A stretch of 64,000 nucleotides of DNA from Membranipora membranacea (Eukaryota > Bryozoa > Gymnolaemata > Cheilostomatida > Membraniporidae): contig OU612071.1 in NCBI GenBank assembly GCA_914767715.1, forward strand, positions 3,222,001 to 3,286,000, given 5' to 3'. Every line of letters starts with the position of its first letter. The first letter of the stretch is position 1. Below, in pieces: positions 1-12,165 of this stretch. Made by a program: the position numbers and the translations under genes. The notes below the pieces were generated by a model. That model saw nothing but the letters and a program-made list of their open reading frames with translations, ran no database searches and was not told where the DNA came from.

Positions 1-41
1 TATATAGATGTCTGTGTCAATTAGTTAGTCAGTTAGTTATA

Positions 42-1395
42 TCAGGGTTTACTCTTCCATAGCTTAAAATAACATTGTCCTACTCTAAGAAATATTTCAT
101 TATCACCATAATGAGTATAAGAAGCTTGTACTTTATCACCCTGACGTTGAACATAACAGCACCACTCTCCCTCCTCCTCAGCATTAAACTTCTCCTTCAC
201 ATATTTAGCTCTCTGGAAGTAATTATCACTCTTCTGTACAGCCTCTATAGCAGTAAGTACAGCCTTCTCTCTCAGACGATCTTCTGTCATCTTTGTGTCC
301 TTCCAGCTGATCTGACAGGGTCCGAGTTTATCATCTGATCCTCCTGAGGTGAGAGCTGCCTGACCACCTGTAGACGTGGAGGAAAAAATATTTACTTATC
401 AGTATCAGAACGCGTTAATAATTCAGCTAAATCTAAAAATATAATATCATAAAGTATATCTCTGCAAAGAAAAAAATGAGAATTATAGCCTGCTTTTTAT
501 GGCCACTTTTCTGGCCGCTTAGATCTGAATAATTGCATTGGCATGTTTCCCAATCACTATGGTTCGATGCTTAGTCCATTCCCGTTTCGAATGATGAATG
601 CTAACGATTTCCATAATAAAAAAACATTACGAGAGATCTTCTGCTGCTAGGATTTGTTTACTTTATGTCATTGTCATAGTAAGGAGGGTCAGAGGCAAAA
701 GAATAGCTCCCTGCTACCTAAAATCTTTTTCTAACTCGATTTTGCTGTTTTAAAGGGAGGAAGCAATTCCCCTGTATTTCAGGCTCCAGAATGAATTTAA
801 TCATATTTAAAAGTCAAACTAGATATGCAGCAAACGCAAGGAAAGTATTTTATTTTCTTTCAGTGCTAGCTTGGAAGAGCACGGAGGAGTTCCACATAAA
901 ATAAGATATAAATGATTCTCCTATTAGAGTGGAGAGACGACACAAAAGTATTCAAATATCTGATCTGAACCATTTGATGCGATTATGGTCACCTGATACC
1001 CACTGCGCAAAATCAATTCCTATTCAGAGCTTATTCCATGCGGGATAATGATTGTATAAATAGATGAAGTTATACCGCCAAGGGTTAATTGATTAATGTC
1101 ATAATATAAGTTAACGTTAGAGTAACTATGACCTACCCTTATTAAGATCGATCCCAGCGATATTAGGCAGGTCCATATTAGGTGTCAGGTTCCTTATATC
1201 ACTCTTCTTTGGTACCGTCAGCTTGAAGCAGGCCTGACACGGCTGCTTACAGCCCTCACTCCAGTCACTGTGCTGACCCTCCAGACATGTGATACAGAAG
1301 TTATGTCCACATGACAGAGAGACTACCTGACCATGAACAGCACTACACTTCCAGCATCTCATCAGAGTGACTGTGGTCACTCTCACCTGAGCCAT
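42..1395 (-). CDS. RING finger - LC8-like dynein light chain fusion protein, copy 1
   Basis: Two exons on the minus strand: 1395-1137 and 367-42 (stop TGA at 44-42). The donor is G|GTAGGT. The acceptor CTACAG at 370-368 follows a pyrimidine-rich tract. The junction is phase 1 and the spliced CDS is 585 nt, giving 194 residues. Exon 1 encodes a C3HC4 RING: C14/C17, C29-G-H31, C34/C37, C53/C56. Exon 2 encodes a linker rich in G, S and D, then an LC8 (DYNLL-type) domain over about residues 115-194, with the helix AIEAVQK, the strand EGEWCCYV, a Y-T-H-like strand and the closing IFLRVGQ...LWKSK that match the family. RING proteins are usually E3 ubiquitin ligases. LC8 forms dimers that grip short linear motifs. 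I infer a dimeric ligase. A conserved acceptor at about 1423, just upstream of the ATG, implies a 5' UTR exon further up. The sister copy at 51.1-49.8 kb has identical exon lengths. The domain calls come from motif reading, not a search. Confidence 0.8.
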
Positions 1396-4300
1396 GACAG
1401 GATTGTTGTATAGTACAGAATGCTGTAAAACAAAGACCGACACATTGTCAGCATGTACATCATAAATGAGACGTGTTGTCTAACTATGACTGTACTTGTT
1501 GGAATCATTACTGAGTATTAAACACTAAGCTAACTCTGTAAGATCACAGACTATCATCATAAATATACAGAAATTGTATTATTATTATGAGTTATACTGC
1601 TATTGTGTTTTAATAAAATCATGTTAGGTATGAATCTTAACATCGTAACACATTTGCGTCATTAAACTCTGACCACCCGGAACATTACATAGTGAGACCA
1701 GAGAAACTCTGCTAATTATGATCAGAAAGTCAAATCAATTTGTGTGGGTCTATTAATATAAAAGGCGAAGTTATTATTATAATATAGAGTTGATGTTGAC
1801 ACAGCCAGTTTTGGCTTTCTATCAATCTTGCTGCAAATGGCAGTCTAGCAGAAACTATACTCACTATTTCACAGGTAGGGGGGTTACTTTTTCCCCTCTG
1901 CCAAACACAAAAGTTTTTGCAACTCCTATAGCTGCCAATAAAAATCGAGCTTTAAAACAATCTTTGAAATATCCTCTAGATTAGATCTTCAGAATTTATT
2001 GGTCCAAATGCATTGATCCTAATGTTTCAATAGGTTTTGTGAATAAAAGCCAAAAGTTTCTATTCTATTCTAGTTATTTTTAGTTTCCAAATAACTGCAC
2101 ATGATTGAATGCCACACAGAGTCTTATAATAATATTTAGGTTTGTTTTAACGTCTTGAGATATTTGCCGCATTCAGATCAAATCAACCAAGCACTATATA
2201 AAGTGAGACCAGCAGAGACTTTGCTAACCCAAAATGAAAATTCTAACCATGGCTAGTGCAATTTTTTAAAAATAACTCAGACTAATTTATGCAGGTACAT
2301 AAGACTACGTCATGATTATATAGAGGCCAAAATATTATAATAATAACATACAGGCCTAAAAGGTTGATTACCAATTATTAAAATATTGTTTTGTAGCTCA
2401 TTGTATTACATGTGTTAATACTGATTTAATTTCAGATACAATTCATAATGGTATTGATTACTCAATTGTTTAATCAGGTATTTTTTCCACTTCTCAATGC
2501 ATTATAATATTAGGCTAAGAAATCTGAAGCAAATGACGTCAATTTTTACTTGAACTCTGATAGTGGCCATACATAACAATTTTATCCTGTGTGAGATCTT
2601 GCTTTGATGTATGGCATAAAATAAGGTGGCATCAGCGATTTGGAATAATTTGTCGTGTAATGGCAATCTATATATATACTTTTATTGTCAATATACAATA
2701 ATATTTAATGGGTTTCCTCGATGTTACTTGTACATAATTATGGCAGTTAATGCGGGAGGTTATTTTTTCAAACACATTTGGATTTGTCGAGATACAGCCT
2801 CATAAATCTTGATCAAGCTACAATGGGATTTCAATAAATCGCTCTATCAGTTTTCTGAACCCTCTTGGTATCAGTGTTCATTGATGTGTTACTTTAGCTT
2901 AGTAAAGTCCCAATAACTGCTCTCAGTAGAGACTATACAGTAGCACATGACCTGATCAACTTTAATACTGTGTTTATAAGTAGCCATAACAAAGGCTATT
3001 TGTTAGCGATATTTCATTGTGGTGCATCGTTTTTCAATACAGTGAAACACCATTGTATACCGCTAAATACCTAGCAGTTTTATTTGAAGATAACATGTAC
3101 GTAGATGACGATATGTTGCTATGTATTTGCAAACACCATCGCAAATTAAGATCTAACAAGTCACGACAAGCAAGTGAATGTTTTTCCATTTCCATACTAA
3201 GAATCTGAGCGAAATGCAGTAATTTGTCAAAATGTGATAGGTGAATAATAAATCTATGAAATTTCAACTGGTTCGACAAAAATCAATGTCATAATGTCAC
3301 AAACAATTAAGTTGCTCACTCAAGCCGCATTGTGTGTAAATCTTGCCAGGTTCAGATTGTTTGTAAACCAATTGGTTTATTCCTGCTAGTAAAAATCTTG
3401 AGATAAGGCTTTAAATTGGTATTGTGCGATAACTTTCCAAACTCTCCTGTAAAAACATTTACCCTTTTTCTGTGTCAATGTCCTCTCCTGGTAGATCAAA
3501 CAGGGAGCCATACATTGATCTCACGACAGGTTAAAAAGTCCTTTGCTTTTTTATAGTGAAATGTTTGTATTGTGTCTTCGGTCCTCGGTCTGAGCAATGT
3601 AAAATAATGCTATGTCTCATTGAATAACGACGACCGACATCGGAACACTGACAGAGCACTGTATTTACAAAATATGCAACAGAATTATCTCCATTAGTAT
3701 GAGCCGAAGAGACAAATCATAATCCCTAATGTCTTAGTCAGACGGGGGGGGGGGTTGTTATGCAGGGAATGTTCTTACTGAGATGATATTATAATAACTC
3801 ACCTGCTACTGTATCAGCTTACTGTCCGAAATCTGTTATATTTTGTCTTGCTGTCAATCAGGCTGCAACTCAGAAACTCTGCAAAACCAACAATACACAT
3901 TTCAACACAAAGATAATCAAAGCTCAAACCAAGATTATGGCACACTGTAAATTTCACAGGGGTTGGGTCTCTATTGGTATTGATTCAATACCAAATACAA
4001 CATTCCTGCACACCACTTGCAGTAAAAATTTCACTAGAATAGCTGACAACGATATTCACCCCTTGAACTCTCGTATAAAATTAAATACAAACAGAACATC
4101 TGCTCGTTGAGCAAAAATAGATAAATATAGGCCATCCAAGTGTAGAACAGCCAAAAGACAAAATACCTTTTTTGAATTTTATATGCGATTTGCTAACTAA
4201 TGCAGCTCAGACTCCTTTTATTTTTATTTTTCCATGTATGTGACGTACATTCGATGCTATCAACCTATCACAGGATGGATATTTGAATTTAGGCAATAAA

Positions 4301-4639
4301 CAAACTTCAAAGTTCAAACTTCAAACAATATGTTCTAGGATCAAACACACCTGTTTGTTTTTTTAATATATTGTCCAATTATCATTGCGCTCTATGAAAT
4401 GTTTGATTTCCATTAGTGAGGTCAGATTATATAGCTAACCTGTCGGCTTTCACGGGTTACAATTGTTAAGAGCTTTTTAAAAAATTCCGAATTCATTCAG
4501 TGGCATAACTAATTTTTAATTTCAGCAGACTGGGATGATATCAAGTGACACAGATGCAGTGATTCAATAAGTGAAACCCTGTTATCGCTCCACCAATGAT
4601 ATCCAACGGATTATTATTGGTACTGCTATGAAGACAGGG

Positions 4640-5105
4640 AGCAGGGTCTAATGTTCACTAAGGGAGACAAATCCCAATTCTTATTTCCTGTATAAACAGC
4701 TAATTTTGAAATAGAAAATCGAGACAATCCACCCACTATAGCTCTGAATTTCCTGGAGACAATTCAAATCCTGACAGCTCACTGCATCAAACAAACCGTA
4801 GAGGATCATGATCATGTTTTGAGAAGGGCCGTCCTTGACCCAAAGGATGGCGCAAATTTAAATCATATCACTCACCTTCGCCAGGTACTTTGTCAGGTGT
4901 CTAACCAAAATGTTTATGCTTCTGGCTTTCCGTCAAAACGTGCCGCAACCAACAGGATGCAAAATCGTTACAGTAACAAGTGCAAAAGTTTTTGTATACA
5001 AATCAACACCTATTCTAGCCCATGGTTCACTCATCGTTTCACTTTTCACTTTCTACTGAGGGTCGGATTACGATTTCCCCTTCTAAATGTTTTTGCCTCT
5101 TAATA
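4640..5105 (+). repeat. Triplicated repeat unit f with a short open frame, copy 1
   Basis: The unit holds an open frame (4,819-5,103) containing HLRQVLCQVSNQNVYASGF, and is shared with 44,890-45,310 and 54,970-55,450. All three copies keep the frame open for about 55 codons, with both silent and replacement differences. I do not recognise the peptide. It could be a decayed exon or a chance frame in a young repeat. Confidence 0.55.
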
Positions 5106-8100
5106 AAACATTGCTGTACATTTGTATTTGTTGCGCAGTATGCATAATATAATGACAATACCGGTCCATTATAGCTATTTTAATTGATCAAGCGACAGTA
5201 GGATTTCAATAAAATGCTCTATCATTATTATAAAACGTATTGGTATCAGACCTGATTGTATGTTTACTTTAGATTTTTGAATAACAATAATTGCGCTAAA
5301 TACAGACTATACAGTAGCTCATAACACTGTGCCATTTTAATACTGAGCTGAGTAAAGGCCATCGCTACTTTTTCGCCGTGCATTATTAACACGGAGAGAT
5401 GGCAAACCTAAACATCGATAGCTACAGCTATAGGTAACATCACAGAGTAAGGATATTTCCTTATCCTGCGGTAACAACTATAAAAGATATTCCGCTAATC
5501 ATATCCCGCACCATATATCCCAGCCGATACAAGTTTTTGCAAATCTTAAACCCTGATGCAACATGACATCAGTGGGCGGAACCACTTATAAAATTGAAGC
5601 ACCGTCGGTTATAGCAAGGACTATATTTGTTCTCATATTGAAGACAACAGCAATTTGTCGGCTCTAAGTGGCAGCGTCTGCATCTGTAGATTACCTGCAT
5701 AAGTACTGCCTGGCAGCACAAACATTTCCAATTTAACCAAAACTAGGAATACAGAGGGTCACAAATGTAGAGTTACACTGACATATATTTTTAAGCCCAA
5801 TGTTGTTATCAGGCACAAATTACTATTGTGTACAAGTCGCAAAAAATATTTTTGAGAAACTGTTTACTTTTCATCAAGTGTTTGCCTTGATTAACTACTT
5901 TAAAATTTTGAGTGCACTGCAAAGTAAAAATAAAAACCTTGATGGTAACAGGGAGGAAAAGTGATGGTAAGTGCTGTGAGGTTTCCATTATATTTACTCA
6001 TAATGGTCTCCCTTGTCAAAAAATGGGACAACTCTGTACAAACTTATCACAGTATGTACCTAGAGAAGTGAAGAAGGGATTTACTAAAGGGAAAACTGTA
6101 TCATTAAACTACAAATGTTAAGAACATCTAACTATGCATCATGGGCTAAACCCACAAGCCCTTTACGATGGCTCATTATTTAATATAAAACTAAAGGTAA
6201 TATAATCATGCGAACATATGTAGAAAAGAATTGAGGGTTTGAACATCCACAAACAAGCTCTGAAATAAACCCTATCCTGTGAAATTTGCATTGATTGTGC
6301 CGATCTCCTGAATTAGGAACAACATGCTGTATTTTTTCCTTGAAAACGTAGAGCTGAAGCAATTGGCCACTAGATCGACACAACCATCACCAGAAAAACC
6401 CTCAAACCTCAGATATGAGCCTGTGACAATTATTAGACTATTGCGTTAGTCAGATGTGATACAGGCGATTTCTGGAATCTGACAAATTTAGATCATAGTA
6501 AAATAACTCACCTCTGTCTGATACTGTATCAGATTTAGACCCTTATTTTTGGCTTTCTATCAAAATCGCTGCAGTCTAGCAGAAACTATACAACACCAAA
6601 CGCCCTTACTGTATGCATGCATAATCAAATCCTTATTTCATAGGGAGGTAGGGGGTCACTACTTTCCCCTTAGTTAAAACCAAAAGTTTTGGTAAGCCTG
6701 AAGGCTGTTCCCAAACATGGAGCCATGTAAAGATATAAAGTTAAAGAATTTGTATTATTATTAAAGTTAATCTGCTATCGTGTTTTGATAAAATCATGTA
6801 AGGTATGAATCTTAACATCGTAACACATTTGCGTCATTAAACTCAGACCACCCGGAACATTACAAAGTTAGACCGGAGAAACTCTGCTAATTTTAAACAG
6901 AACACAAATCAATTTGTGTGGGTCCGTTAAATATAAAAGGCGAAGTTATTATTATAATATACTTTTCATTCAGTACATTCCCGTTTTGTAGCCCATTGTT
7001 TTACACGTGTTGTTTCAATTCCAGATGTGATTTTCATTGGTATTGAACAATGCATTCTTTTATTAGGCATATATTCCACTTCTCAATGGGGGGGAGAATT
7101 TGCATATTTATAATAAATGTTGATCACCTTTCTCAGCAGATCTAGCACCCAGTGCGAAAATTTTGTGCTCTTACAACATTGGTGCAACATTCTAGCTCTG
7201 CTCATAGGCGGATTTGAGAGAATTGAAGATTTGGAGAAACTAATATTGTTGCTGCATATGAGTAGCAGAAATTGAATAGCCAGCATTTATTTCCTCAGAC
7301 AGAGAGTTCGACTTAGCAAAGTTCAGGAATTGTCAGGTCAATTTAACTATCATTGAGTATTGGGAATATTTATTGTGTTGACAAGACATTTTAATGGGTT
7401 TCATTGATGCTTATACGCTGGCTACATTTTCGAACACAGATTTATATTTGTTGCGTAACACGCATAAATACAATTAAGACATTGGATCTTATCATTTTCA
7501 ATTGATTAAGTTACAATAGGATTTCAATAAAATAATGTACCAGTACTATGAACAGTATTGGCATCAGGATCAATTATAGTAAAGTACAAACAACCTACGC
7601 TTAGTAAAAACTGTAGAGTAACTCATCATGCGTATCATTTTAATACTGCGCTGACGCGAACCCATTACCACATCTGTACCGCCTTGCATTGTTATCACGG
7701 AGGAATGTCGTAGCTATTCATCTTAAGACTAGCCTTGTCACACTGCTGAATTTTCTGTATTGTTTTTACCCTCAAAACACGGGAAGTAGCCACATGACAA
7801 GGCAAGCTATTGACCATTAACATTTGTATTTGAAGGTAACAGTTATGTTAGATTATCCGCTAATATTTTGTAATAAGGCATCATATCCCAAATCATATAT
7901 ACCAGCAGATACCAAATTTTTGCAAATATAAAACCATGATGCAACATGACTTCAGCGGCCGGAACCACTTATTAAATTAAAGCACCGTTGGTTAGAGCAA
8001 CGACTACGTGGGTCCTTGGTGATAGTCTACATGGTTTGAAGTTTCTTTAAAAGTTTATTGACAAGCAATCTTCACCATTAAAATAATGTTCTTCTGAGTG

Positions 8101-10199
8101 TACCAAAGTAAAACAAAATAAAATAAATATGGAAGATAAAGACTAACAATGAAGATGGTTATGTCTTAGACATGAAATACATAAATGCAGATTGTCGGAA
8201 AGGCTTTAAATTGTTTGCAGACCTGATATGTTGCGGAGGGCTATTGAAATTTATAGAAAGATTGCAAAGAAAATTGTTTGATGGAGGTTTCATATTCTTA
8301 TATTGTCATATTGTAGACAACGACAATTTGTCCTCTCTAAGTGGCAGCGTCTGCAACTGTAAATTACCTGTAGAAGTACTGCCTGGCAGCACAAACATTT
8401 CTAATTTAACCTAAACTAGGAACGCAGAGGGTCACGGATGTAGAGTTACACTGACAAATCTAGTGAAGCCCCATGTTGTTATCAGGCACTCATTTGCCTG
8501 GATCTGGATTTGTTATCTTGCTGTTTAGTATCCTAAAGGTGAGGCCATGGAGGACCTCCTAATTGTGGGTGTGCAGCAAGCTGCCAACACTGAACTTGCA
8601 CTAATCGGCCATTGGAGTCATTATCCATCAAGCAGAATGAGCAGAATGTGAACGACCTGTAATGTACACAAATCTTTCACCCGAATATAAATACGCAACA
8701 TATACTGTCATTTGATGTTCTCACATGCAGTGGGTTATGACAGCCGTCAGTCTGAGACATATGAAACTAAATGGTAACATAACATCACAGAAATGTGAAG
8801 GTGTTCCTTACATTTTCACTTTCATCTCACAGCCGAAGTAATCTCCGACAATAAAACTACACGGTTATATTCGAGTATTTCTATGCACAGTCTTTGACTG
8901 GGATGAAACTTATATCAACTTGTAGCCCATCCTCTAAGGATTTCTGTGATGAAAAAGAGGGGTTTATCACTCTCTGTGCTCAGAAGCTAATATGAATAAT
9001 GCATTTGAAACCCTCAAAATTATTCTAGGATTGCTAGCAAAACTTTATGATCTTAGCCTATTTCACAGCTTGATGATAAACCAATATTTGACCACAGCCA
9101 ATCAAATAATGCCTAGTATGCGGAAAAAAACATATCGCTCAGCTCTTGCCTCAAACTTAAACCTTAGAATATATGAGTTACATCTCGTAAGCACAGAAAG
9201 TGTACACATTTTTGTTGCTGATTTGCTAACGTCCGGCTGCAACTTAAATTTCTGATTTCTGATATTTTTTTTGGTTTACCAGCAGGGAATTTTCCCAAGT
9301 TTAATAGCTTCATCATTTATAATATTGTTTATATTGTTGTTTGAAGCAGTCACATACTGCAACCTAATTTGAAAATTTCACTGGCTCGTACTTTTTCAGC
9401 TAAGGCCTCAGCCTTTTGTACATAATTGTATATTGAGTTTCAGTATGATATCCTATTGCTCCTAGTGATATCCTATTACTGCTAGTTGTATTTATTCACT
9501 AGCAGGGACAACCTAATAATAGCTAATTTTGTGTGTCTTAATTGATAAGTTTATTTATAATCAAATTGATTTAAAATCATCAGTTTTTGTGTAAAGTTTT
9601 AAAATAAATTGTGACCTCCCTCAAAACAAAAATTGACATCTCATAGAATGGGAAAACACCAAGCAATATTTAGCCAAAATGCTCATGAAAAAATTGGTTG
9701 TTTTAAATATATCATTGGCATTTATATGCATTGTAGAACGGCTATCGAATGCTTGATGTTCAGTTTAGTGGGCCGAAAGATAAGAGCTATAACTAACAAA
9801 ATCCAGCCATAAGCTGCTTGAGAGGTGCAAATTATTATCCTCCTTTCAATAAGTAAAATTAATTTCTCTCAAAGCATTTATGGAAGGATAGTGGGGTTTT
9901 AGTATCAGATGGTCGAGTCTTTAGCATGTTGACATTTCATTCTGAAATATAAAGAAAACAGGTCGTATTTATGTATTGGGAAGCAAAGGCTTGGTTATCT
10001 AGCATTACACTGTAAGAATTTGTTACACTTAAATACAACATGGCATTGGGCCGTGGCCTTTTCAGAATCTGCTAGTGGAATTAATTTCCTTTGTTATCTG
10101 AGGCAGTGTAGACTATCAGTGTATTGAATGGCCATTAATAGTCTGCAGTGCAAAATATAACCAAAGATTATGAATACTATAGATGGATAATGTGTATAA

Positions 10200-10515
10200 A
10201 TGGATAAATACTAGGTATGGATAATATGAGTCATAGCAAAACCCATTTCAACAGGCAACACAGACCTTATTCATGTAATAATGTTTGGATTATGGTATGG
10301 ACTAGGGATAAATACTAGAACAAGTTTGATTCAAATTGCCAGCAGTCTGGCCATCTTCAGTCTACTGGTGAGCTGGCAGCGGCTCAAACCCCGATTGCAG
10401 GCAAATTGGATCATGCTTGATCTAGATAAATACTAGGTATGGATGATGTAAGTCATAGCAAAACCATTTTCAGCAGGCAACACAGACTTTACTCATGTAA
10501 TAATGTTTTAATTCA
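10200..10515 (+). repeat. Local direct duplication of about 90 bp
   Basis: About 90 bp starting at ATAAATACTAGGTATGGAT is present at 10,202-10,293 and again at 10,427-10,515, with scattered substitutions. The DNA between the copies is not repeated. Confidence 0.75.
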
Positions 10516-12000
10516 CAACAGAAAAATACAACAGGAGTGCATAATTTTTGGATTCTATAGCTCAATGATATTTATATATTTACTTACAATACCTTTCACT
10601 CTCACCAAATTCAAATCCTGAGACATCATGGAGCAGCTAATAGATTTGACATGCCGACCTGGAACATCATTTGGAGGAAAGCTGTTTCAGATTGACATAT
10701 TTTGTGTACTACCTCGTTGCCATGCTGGAATAAAAAACAACATATTTTTTACTGAGTGCATCGCAAACAAAGGGACTGTAGAACTGGTTGAAATTTATTG
10801 GTGAAACGCGGTACTATCAGCCTCGCACCAACAAGCAACAATCAGTTAAACACAGACACAGGCCGAATCTTAAATGTACGATCTTAAGATAAAAACTGAC
10901 AAGAATTTGGGGTAGTTAATAGTGGCAGCCACTCGGGCCCTACCAAACATACAGTTTAGGGTATTGTCTGTTCATTTGTCAAGCGCCCTTCATTGTTCAC
11001 CCTGACATTAGAATTATGCCAGGATACAATATTTGAATAAATTGGGAATTTCCTTTTGGAGTTGGCTGGTAATAAACCTTTTTGATACTTAAAAAGATTG
11101 CTCTTCATGCGCTGGTAAATTTATTAAAGACTGAAAGAACGAGGCATCAATGATAACAGTTATAGATATTGCGACATTCTATACTACTTTCAGTTTAATT
11201 TGAGAATATGAAAATGTCACATACTTTACCTGACCCTCTCATTACTCACAAATAGACAATTAACTGCCCCAAAGTGAAGGTGATGTATGGTAGTTGTGGA
11301 CACTGAAAGCTGAAAAGAGAACTGATTACTTATTGAGAACAGGATGCGAAAGAGGACAGGAAGGTGAAATTGTTAGATGTTAGTGTGGGTAACAGGGTTT
11401 CGCATCCTGTTTCTCTCCAACATACCTTGATTCGATGCCACGCTTTCTGGTTCAGAGGTTGCGGCGAGAAGGTATTCTGTATAACTTCATTCTCCTTCTG
11501 ATTTTTCCTAAAGCTTCATATCTACAACTATTATTCATCTTAATATTAGGTATCATATTGGTGTCATGAAGGCTGCCGGCAGGATGTAGGACAGAGCATC
11601 AAGAATAATTTTTGAAGTAAGAATTTTGTGGGTGACATAGCATAGTTAGTTGAATTTTCTGTTTAAGATCACTGATTTTAAAAATATCCCTGGCCTTGCT
11701 TCTAAACTAAGCTCACACTGAGTCAATAACATAAATTCTGTGGAATATTTTGAGATGTGATGGGAAAATGTTTGTACTGTATGACAGGCTGGTGAATCAT
11801 TTCACCAGCCCATACTGTTTGACGTATTGCTAAACAATATGAGATGTGTTTATTGTCACATAGGTGTTGCCAGGCTTGTGGCTGATGATAAAACTTAATG
11901 AGACAATTTTGTTATCATTAGAGGTTTCACTGGCCATACAACATCCCACAATGAATGAAATCAAGGGAGCCAAACCCTGTTCCGGCCTATATGTAAAAGT

Positions 12001-12083
12001 GGCCAAAAATTGGAGGGAAATGTTTTCAGTGGTTAAAAATGGAGGGAAGGCTTCTCAGTGGTCGAAAAAGGAGGGAAAGTAGC
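12001..12083 (+). repeat. 30-bp tandem repeat, about 2.7 units
   Basis: The unit begins TGGAGGGAAATGTTTTCAGT and ends in an A-run. Three imperfect units sit just upstream of the first exon at 12,166. Confidence 0.7.
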
Positions 12084-12165
12084 CAAAATGTTATGATAAA
12101 AGGCCATCATACAGGAGTGTCTGTTCATTCCAGTGATATAAGTCTATAGAAAGCAGATTGCAAAT

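Larger units (their letters stand above)
1..8490. repeat. Segmental duplication block A
   Basis: This stretch is a diverged copy of 49,754-57,495 (block B). Beyond the RING-LC8 gene it is built from sub-units that recur inside the block as well as between blocks. Unit b is 1,572-1,784, 6,748-6,962 and 51,840-52,057. Unit c is 2,387-2,500, 6,980-7,088 and 52,434-52,548. Unit d, with core TAGGATTTCAATAAAATGCT, is near 2,812, 5,187, 7,503, 45,470, 53,697 and 55,903. Unit e is near 5,640, 8,315 and 56,385. Block A carries about 490 bp at 3,946-4,440 that block B lacks. Apart from the RING-LC8 gene and the short frame at 4,819-5,103, I see no convincing coding sequence here. Confidence 0.85.
8491..12165. 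other. Non-coding stretch, no gene seen
   Basis: AT-rich DNA with only short frames (for example 8,992-9,255) that lack recognisable domains or matching splice sites. It contains the two small repeats listed separately (10.2-10.5 kb and 12.0 kb). Confidence 0.5.

Noticed and set aside
3745-3756. Homopolymer G run as a regulatory tract
   Set aside because: The block B counterpart has an interrupted, different run, so this is simple slippage.
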